Source: Stramenopiles sp. TOSAG23-2
Lineage: Eukaryota; Sar
DNA: 10,924 nt
Assembly: GCA_900128395.1 (NCBI GenBank)
Contig: LT649978.1
Span: 1 to 10,924 of the forward strand
Reading direction: 5' to 3'
Positions 6,497 through 10,924 of this stretch are shown here, in pieces. The notes beneath the pieces were generated by a model. The model was not told where the DNA came from. It saw only the letters and a list, made by a program, of their open reading frames with translations, and did not search any database. The translations under genes and the position numbers were made by a program. Position 1 is the first letter of the stretch. Every line of letters starts with the position of its first letter.

Positions 6497-8221
6497 ATGT
6501 CGGAACAACAACAACAGAAAAAAGAAAGAATTGTATATGGTTCGTTAGAAAGTGTATTAGGAAAACGTCGTACAGATAATATTGATGCCAATGCAAATGA
6601 TAATAATAATAAAACTCAAAAATTAAGCAATATATTACAAGATGGGATCTCAAAAGCAAAAGCTAGTGGGCATGTGAATATAGGACAACGTGTAGAAAGG
6701 GAAACATTAGAATTAGATGACAAAACAATACAGCAGCAACTTGACCATGCAAATGCGTTGAGAAAAATAGAATTGAAGAATGTTGCAAATAATATTGCTG
6801 TACCTACAGATGATTTAGCGGTCAAGGAAAAATTAAAAGAATTTGGGGAGCCAATTTGTTATTATGGGGAAGATAAAGGTGATCGTAGAGATCGATTAAA
6901 AAATTTAATGGCTGCTCAAATTATGGAAAATGGATCGAATGCAAGAGAAATTCGAAATCGTCTTGCAGATGTTTCTGCAGGCAATGTAAAACATTTAACA
7001 AGTTCCCAACAACAAAGGAAGAAAGATGAACGCAAGGTAGATAAGACTTTTTATTATCCTGCATCAAAAGAATTGCAATCTGCACGAATTGATATTGGTA
7101 TATATTCCTTTCAACGTGCAGATAAACGATTGTTAGAATATAAAAGTAAAATGGCAAATGTTGAACAAGTCGAAAAATATGCAGAGGAAACATATGATTC
7201 AATTAAACGTTTACATCCTGCTGCTAGTCAAATTGGTGGTACTCGACCAGTATCCTCATGTAGTTTAACATCTGATAATTTATCAATGGTAACAGGTTCA
7301 TGGGATGGATTATGTAAGATATGGAATCTTGAAACATTGGAGTTAGAATGTACAATGAGGGGACATAAAGAACGAGTTATTGATGTTGCTTCATATCCAA
7401 CTGGAACAAGTAGTCTTAAAAATAATGGTAGTAAAATATCATTCGCTTCTTCATCAGTTGATGGCACAGCAATTTTATGGCCAAAATATGATAATACTAT
7501 TGAAAACATAAAAGCTGATGGTAATGATACAGGTATGGATATAGATACCACAGATAATACCCTGCCAGCATTAACTTTTGTAAAGCCATTAGCAGTTTTA
7601 AAAGGCCATGCTGATAGATTAGGTCGTATAGCATTTCATCCAAGTGGAAAATATTTAGGGACTACATCATTCGATCGTACATGGCGTTTATGGGATGTAG
7701 AAACATGTAAAGAGTTATTATTACAAGAGGGACATGCACGTGAAACATACGGTATTGCTTTTCATCCAGATGGTTCTTTAGTATGTACAACAAGTCTTGC
7801 TAGTCATGGTCGTTTATGGGATATTAGATCTGGTAAATGTATTATGCCATTGCATGGCCATGCAAAACCAGTCTTATCAGTTGATTTTTCCCCAAATGGT
7901 TTTTACGTTGCAACTGGTAGTATGGATAATACAATACGCATGTGGGATTTAAGAAAAATGAGGTCTATTTATATGATACCCGCACATAATCATTTAATAT
8001 CATCCGTGCGATTTTCACCTGTTTGTGGTGAATTTTTAGTTAGTTCAGGATATGATAATTTAATTAAAGTATGGTCTACTCGTAATTTTCAATTAATTAA
8101 ATCATTAATTGGTCATGAAAAGCATGTCATGAAAATTGATATTTCAAATGATGAAAAAAGTATTTATAGTGCTGGTTTTGATAGAACATGGAAGAAGTGG
8201 GTACCGGAGGAAGTTTTTTAG
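6497..8221 (+). CDS. PRP4: U4/U6 small nuclear ribonucleoprotein Prp4 (WD40 splicing factor)
   Basis: A 574-residue protein in a single exon. It is the Prp4/PRPF4 subunit of the U4/U6 di-snRNP, which with Prp3 and cyclophilin H stabilises U4/U6 pairing in the U4/U6.U5 tri-snRNP during spliceosome assembly in the nucleus. The N-terminus has a conserved LESVLGKR motif (about 17-24), a charged helical region, and the SFM/PRP4 motif at about 101-138 (VPTDDLAVKEKLKEFGEPI, then GEDKGDRRDRL). Seven WD40 repeats follow at about 253-278, 290-328, 369-399, 412-441, 454-483, 496-526 and 539-568, with canonical GH...WD signatures (for example WRLWD, GRLWD, IRMWDL). A low-complexity insert (about 331-360, Asp/Asn/Thr-rich) separates repeats 2 and 3. 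Length is near that of animal PRPF4 and longer than yeast Prp4. The start at 6497 is the first ATG and is followed by a Gln run. Confidence 0.96.
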   Translation: MSEQQQQKKERIVYGSLESVLGKRRTDNIDANANDNNNKTQKLSNILQDGISKAKASGHVNIGQRVERETLELDDKTIQQQLDHANALRKIELKNVANNIAVPTDDLAVKEKLKEFGEPICYYGEDKGDRRDRLKNLMAAQIMENGSNAREIRNRLADVSAGNVKHLTSSQQQRKKDERKVDKTFYYPASKELQSARIDIGIYSFQRADKRLLEYKSKMANVEQVEKYAEETYDSIKRLHPAASQIGGTRPVSSCSLTSDNLSMVTGSWDGLCKIWNLETLELECTMRGHKERVIDVASYPTGTSSLKNNGSKISFASSSVDGTAILWPKYDNTIENIKADGNDTGMDIDTTDNTLPALTFVKPLAVLKGHADRLGRIAFHPSGKYLGTTSFDRTWRLWDVETCKELLLQEGHARETYGIAFHPDGSLVCTTSLASHGRLWDIRSGKCIMPLHGHAKPVLSVDFSPNGFYVATGSMDNTIRMWDLRKMRSIYMIPAHNHLISSVRFSPVCGEFLVSSGYDNLIKVWSTRNFQLIKSLIGHEKHVMKIDISNDEKSIYSAGFDRTWKKWVPEEVF

Positions 8222-8365
8222 AAAAAAAATTTGGGACACGACGTACGTCGGCGTAAAAATTTAAAAAAAATAAATAAAATTGTCCCAAAATCTCCTATAC
8301 ACACACTCTTGTCAATATTATTTTTTACAATCTCTCTCTGGTACACAGAACCACAATTTACACCA
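8222..8365. terminator. convergent 3' spacer with nested palindromes and AATAAA signals
   Basis: This spacer separates the 3' ends of PRP4 (plus) and the LRR gene (minus). TTTGGGACA at 8230-8238 pairs with TGTCCCAAA at 8281-8289; inside, directly after the left arm, is a perfect 12-bp palindrome CGACGTACGTCG (8239-8250). Two overlapping AATAAA hexamers at 8269-8278 are good candidates for the PRP4 poly(A) signal. I see no equally clear signal for the LRR gene, so the transcripts may overlap. Function as 3' end elements is inference. Confidence 0.5.
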
Positions 8366-9532
8366 TCACTTCTTCTTCTTCTTTTTACCACCACCCTTTT
8401 TTTTACCACCTTTCTTTTTCTTTTTCTTCTTCTTGGTAGGATCTATCTCTTTGTTTCTTAAATATAATTCCTTTATACGAGCTTGTAATACTGCTTTTGA
8501 TTCTTTCTTTTCAACAATTTTCTTTTTCGATTTAAAATGAATGATATTTACATGTCGTCTTCTTCTTGCAAGTTCACTTTGTATACTTAATACATATTTA
8601 TCTTTAATAAATTTACAATAACTAACATTGATTTCAGCAATGAATTTACAATATTGGAAAATATCATCTATCGTATCACGTTTAACAAATGAGTTTGCCA
8701 TATTAATTTTTCTCAACTTTTCCATCTTTCGTATGTCCATAAAATTAACATTTTTATTCATACCATTTGCAACAAGTTCTTCTAACGATTTATAACTATT
8801 ATCAATCAAATGTAATATTGCTGCATTCGTAAATCCAGTGCAGCCACCGATATCTAATACTTTGATTTGTCTCATACCAAGACTTATAGCATGTATTGCA
8901 CCAAAACCTGCTAAATCTACCGATGCTTTTAAACCTCTTAGACTCAACGATTTTAGTTTAGGAGCAAAGCCAGGCAATCTACAAATTGTTGCCTTTTCGA
9001 TAAATTGTAAATCAGCTAAATTTAAAATGGCACAATTTGGTTCTCGTCTTAAAAAAAATTGCAATGCCTCATCGGTTTTAAAGGAAGCTGGTAAACCACT
9101 TCCATGTGCAGATTGTAAACGTACTAAATTCTTTTCTGATTGTTCTGGCCGCAAAAATAATGCTGATCTCCCATTGCTATTTCCACTTGGATCAAATCCA
9201 AATGGTCTTGGAAACATTCTTGATGGATGATTTCCAAAACGATGTTCCAAGACGGAAGTGGATGTTGAACGTTGTACAGCTCTTTTTCTTTCCTCTGAAT
9301 ATTTATGTATCAATCTACCAGGTAATATTCTATTTGTTTGGTGTTGAAATGATGTAAAATTATCTTTACCAAAACGATCTTCACTTTTCGATCGTATTAA
9401 TGAAAAACCTTTGATTGGTTTTGGAATTTCACTGATGGAAGAATGTCGTACTAAATACGATGCACGTGGTGATATCAATGCTTCATCTCGATCCCCTTGT
9501 CGATATTTATCAATGGTACTATATGATATCAT
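8366..9532 (-). CDS. leucine-rich-repeat protein with a Lys/Gly-only C-terminal tail
   Basis: A 388-residue protein in a single exon. Residues 1-150 are Ser/Arg-rich and probably disordered (several RS and RSKSE-type sites that could be phosphorylated). Residues about 155-330 carry irregular LRRs of the FBXL/AMN1 style: CAILNLADLQFIEKATI, LKSLSLRGLK, IKVLDIGGCTGFTNAAI, LEELVANGM, LRKINMANSFV and IAEINVSYCKFI. A short charged helix follows (about 340-362). The last 23 residues are only Lys and Gly: nine Lys, two Gly, three Lys, three Gly, six Lys. No F-box is evident before the repeats and there is no membrane segment or signal peptide. LRRs of this kind usually bind proteins; the basic tail could bind nucleic acid, tubulin or acidic surfaces (inference). 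The gene converges on PRP4. I do not recognise a specific orthologue. The ATG at 9530-9532 is the first in the frame. Confidence 0.85.
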   Translation of the reverse strand: MISYSTIDKYRQGDRDEALISPRASYLVRHSSISEIPKPIKGFSLIRSKSEDRFGKDNFTSFQHQTNRILPGRLIHKYSEERKRAVQRSTSTSVLEHRFGNHPSRMFPRPFGFDPSGNSNGRSALFLRPEQSEKNLVRLQSAHGSGLPASFKTDEALQFFLRREPNCAILNLADLQFIEKATICRLPGFAPKLKSLSLRGLKASVDLAGFGAIHAISLGMRQIKVLDIGGCTGFTNAAILHLIDNSYKSLEELVANGMNKNVNFMDIRKMEKLRKINMANSFVKRDTIDDIFQYCKFIAEINVSYCKFIKDKYVLSIQSELARRRRHVNIIHFKSKKKIVEKKESKAVLQARIKELYLRNKEIDPTKKKKKKKKGGKKKGGGKKKKKK

Positions 9533-10029
9533 ATTGTTTGGCCAATAATACTAATATTAAAATATATATTATATATGATACCTCAAAAAATGTAAGTTCG
9601 TTATTAATATTTTATTATATTATATTCTATCACGTTCCTACTACAATATATATTTACATACACACGTATCCAATTTCTTATAACATCAGAAATAATCTAC
9701 TATACTTCTTCTTCTTCTCATTTTCCCTTTGCAAAGCTCTCTCAATCTATATATCTATAGGATATATATCTCCTAAAATGATTGTGATGTGTCCAAAAAA
9801 TGGAAAAGGCTTAACCGTCTTTTCCACTGCTGTTTCCATTTGTACTTATTAGTATACATATTGTATTACTATATATACAAAAAGAAACGCGCGGATTTAC
9901 GGATTATTTCTATGACTGCTGCTGTGTGCTGTGTGTCTTTTTTGGGCAACAAACTAAAAGACTGGAAAGATGATATAAGCTTAATACAGTAATAGTACGC
10001 TATAGCTCTAGTATTATTATGATGTGTAT
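9533..10029. other. upstream region of the LRR gene and gene-free spacer
   Basis: About 500 bases with no convincing gene. The part next to 9532 is the likely LRR promoter and is strongly TA-rich; a CCAAT-like TTGGCCAAT lies at 9537-9545 close to the start codon. The plus-strand ORFs at 9460-9852 and 9789-9992 show Tyr/Ile-rich AT-driven translations with no family signature. A short direct repeat ATAGCTCTAG occurs at 10002-10011 and again at 10031-10040, the latter inside the GC-rich hairpin. Confidence 0.5.
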
Positions 10030-10102
10030 AATAGCTCTAGCCATGGCTTGCTGGCTTGCCAGCTTGCCAGGCTTGCTGGCTTGGCTATTTATTAGAGCTA
10101 TT
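10030..10102. repeat. GC-rich nested inverted repeat (hairpin/cruciform)
   Basis: The outer arms AATAGCTCTA (10030-10039) and TAGAGCTATT (10093-10102) are exact reverse complements. Inside lie GC-rich direct and inverted repeats: GGCTTGCTGGCTT occurs twice, GCTGGC-TT-GCCAGC forms an inner hairpin, and GCCATGGC is palindromic. The GC content contrasts sharply with the flanks. It could be a transposon end, a hairpin-forming RNA, or a secondary-structure element at the edge of the satellite. None of these is proven. Confidence 0.85.
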
Positions 10103-10207
10103 CCCTGCCCTGAAGTGTGTGGGTGTCAATAATGTGTCTCGTGTTGGTATATGTTGTTTTTAATATTATAAGGATTATTTATGTGTAATATTGTAGTATA
10201 ATATCTT
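10103..10207. other. spacer between hairpin and satellite
   Basis: A short stretch, GT-rich at first (GTGTGTGGGTGTC) and then AT-rich. No gene, RNA or repeat of note is seen. Confidence 0.5.
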
Positions 10208-10360
10208 ATAGTGTTTATAGTGAAATAGTTTCTATTAATGTACTTAAATTATCCTTCGCAGCGAAGGTTTACACTTCAAAGGGTGTCAAATGATTATAGC
10301 GAAGTGGTCCCTATTGCTTAGAGTATGGTTTAGTACAACGTCAAATGTCACAATGTTAGA
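10208..10360. repeat. 153-bp satellite segment, copy 1
   Basis: Identical to 10549-10701. It contains the palindrome CCTTCGCAGCGAAGG and ends where the 35-bp units start. The first base after the identity differs (C in copy 1, A in copy 2). Confidence 0.93.
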
Positions 10361-10548
10361 CCGTACACACCAGGGGTTATTCTTCGTTTTTTAGGCCGTA
10401 CACACCAGGGGCTAAATGTCCGTTTTTAGGCCGTACACACCAGGGGTTATTTGTCGTTTTTTAGGCCGTACACACCAGGGGTTATTCTTCGTTTTTTAGG
10501 CCGTACACACCAGGGGTTATTTGTCCGCTTTTGTCCATAGACACAGCA

Positions 10549-10701
10549 ATAGTGTTTATAGTGAAATAGTTTCTATTAATGTACTTAAATTATCCTTCGC
10601 AGCGAAGGTTTACACTTCAAAGGGTGTCAAATGATTATAGCGAAGTGGTCCCTATTGCTTAGAGTATGGTTTAGTACAACGTCAAATGTCACAATGTTAG
10701 A
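10549..10701. repeat. 153-bp satellite segment, copy 2
   Basis: Identical to 10208-10360. It follows a variant 35-bp unit ending CATAGACACAGCA. The same variant appears again at about 10736-10749, where it is followed by more 35-bp units instead of another 153-bp copy. Confidence 0.93.
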
Positions 10702-10924
10702 ACGTACACACCAGGGGTTATTTGTCCGCTTTTGTCCATAGACACAGCAGGGGCTTTTTGTCGTTTTTTAGGCCGTACACACCAGGGGTTATTTGTCGTT
10801 TTTTAGGCCGTACACACCAGGGGTTATTTGTCGTTTTTTAGGCCGTACACACCAGGGGTTTTTTGTCCGTTTTTAGGCCGTACACACCAGGGGTTATTCT
10901 TCGTTTTTTTAGGCCGTACACACC

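Larger units (their letters stand above)
10208..10924. repeat. satellite array: 35-bp units with an interspersed 153-bp segment (341-bp higher-order period)
   Basis: A 35-bp unit beginning CCGTACACACCAGGGG and continuing with TTATTTGTCGTTTTTTAGG starts at 10361, 10396, 10431, 10466 and 10501, an exact spacing of 35. After the second 153-bp copy it resumes with a diverged unit at 10702, a variant near 10736 (CCATAGACACAGCAGGGG), and then units at 10773, 10808, 10843, 10878 and 10914. A 153-bp segment (10208-10360) recurs unchanged at 10549-10701, 341 bases later. The segment carries a 15-base near-perfect palindrome CCTTCGCAGCGAAGG (10253-10267 and 10594-10608). The array continues past the right edge. 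Subtelomeric, pericentromeric or element-internal satellite are all possible. Confidence 0.93.

Noticed and set aside
7228-7551. Minus-strand ORF of 107 codons within PRP4
   Set aside because: It is an antisense shadow of the WD40 coding region.
8838-9230. Plus-strand ORF of 130 codons within the LRR gene
   Set aside because: It is an antisense shadow; the minus-strand frame is longer and shows clear LRR periodicity.
9460-9992. Plus-strand ORFs next to the LRR gene start
   Set aside because: They are Tyr/Ile-rich translations of TA-repeat DNA, partly overlapping the LRR coding region, with no domain.
10361-10924. Repeat spacing resembling a CRISPR array
   Set aside because: The stretches between the conserved 16-base cores are nearly the same in every unit, so there are no unique spacers. 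It is a contiguous satellite in a eukaryotic context.

Overview
This looks like an AT-rich nuclear segment of a eukaryote. The evidence is the set of proteins (a spliceosomal U4/U6 WD40 protein, a RING-H2 domain, an LRR protein), long non-coding stretches, many microsatellites (AC, CT, TTG, AT and TATC runs), AATAAA-like signals, and no sign of operons or Shine-Dalgarno sites. The three complete large genes are each one uninterrupted reading frame, so the genome is probably intron-poor. Codons end mostly in A or T, and Asn/His/Ser/Lys low-complexity tracts interrupt the proteins. An AT-rich protist or an early-diverging or yeast-like fungus would fit; I cannot assign a lineage from the sequence alone.

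Layout: (1) 1-364, minus strand, the N-terminal 121 codons of an unrecognised protein that runs off the left edge. (2) 715-2757, minus strand, an FGGY-family sugar kinase carrying a C-terminal RING-H2 zinc finger and a short hydrophobic tail, an unusual domain combination. (3) 2758-3141, its upstream region, with a CT microsatellite, a short GC-rich block and a 14-bp palindrome. (4) 3142-3354, plus strand, a 70-codon ORF that may or may not be a gene. (5) 3355-6496, about 3.1 kb without a convincing gene. It holds a 20-bp perfect inverted repeat near 4811-4888 and, at about 5178-6373, a decayed inverted-repeat structure with internal tandem duplications that looks like a non-autonomous transposon or foldback element. 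(6) 6497-8221, plus strand, PRP4/PRPF4. (7) 8222-8365, a short convergent intergenic spacer with nested palindromes. (8) 8366-9532, minus strand, an LRR protein with a Lys/Gly-only tail. (9) 9533-10924, gene-free, with a GC-rich hairpin at 10030-10102 and then a satellite array (35-bp unit, plus a 153-bp segment repeated 341 bp apart) that continues past the right edge.

The genes do not form an obvious pathway: PRP4 is a core splicing factor, the kinase-RING protein suggests a link between sugar phosphorylation and ubiquitin, and the LRR protein is of unknown role. The most interesting items are the kinase-RING-tail fusion, the higher-order satellite and the inverted-repeat element just upstream of PRP4.
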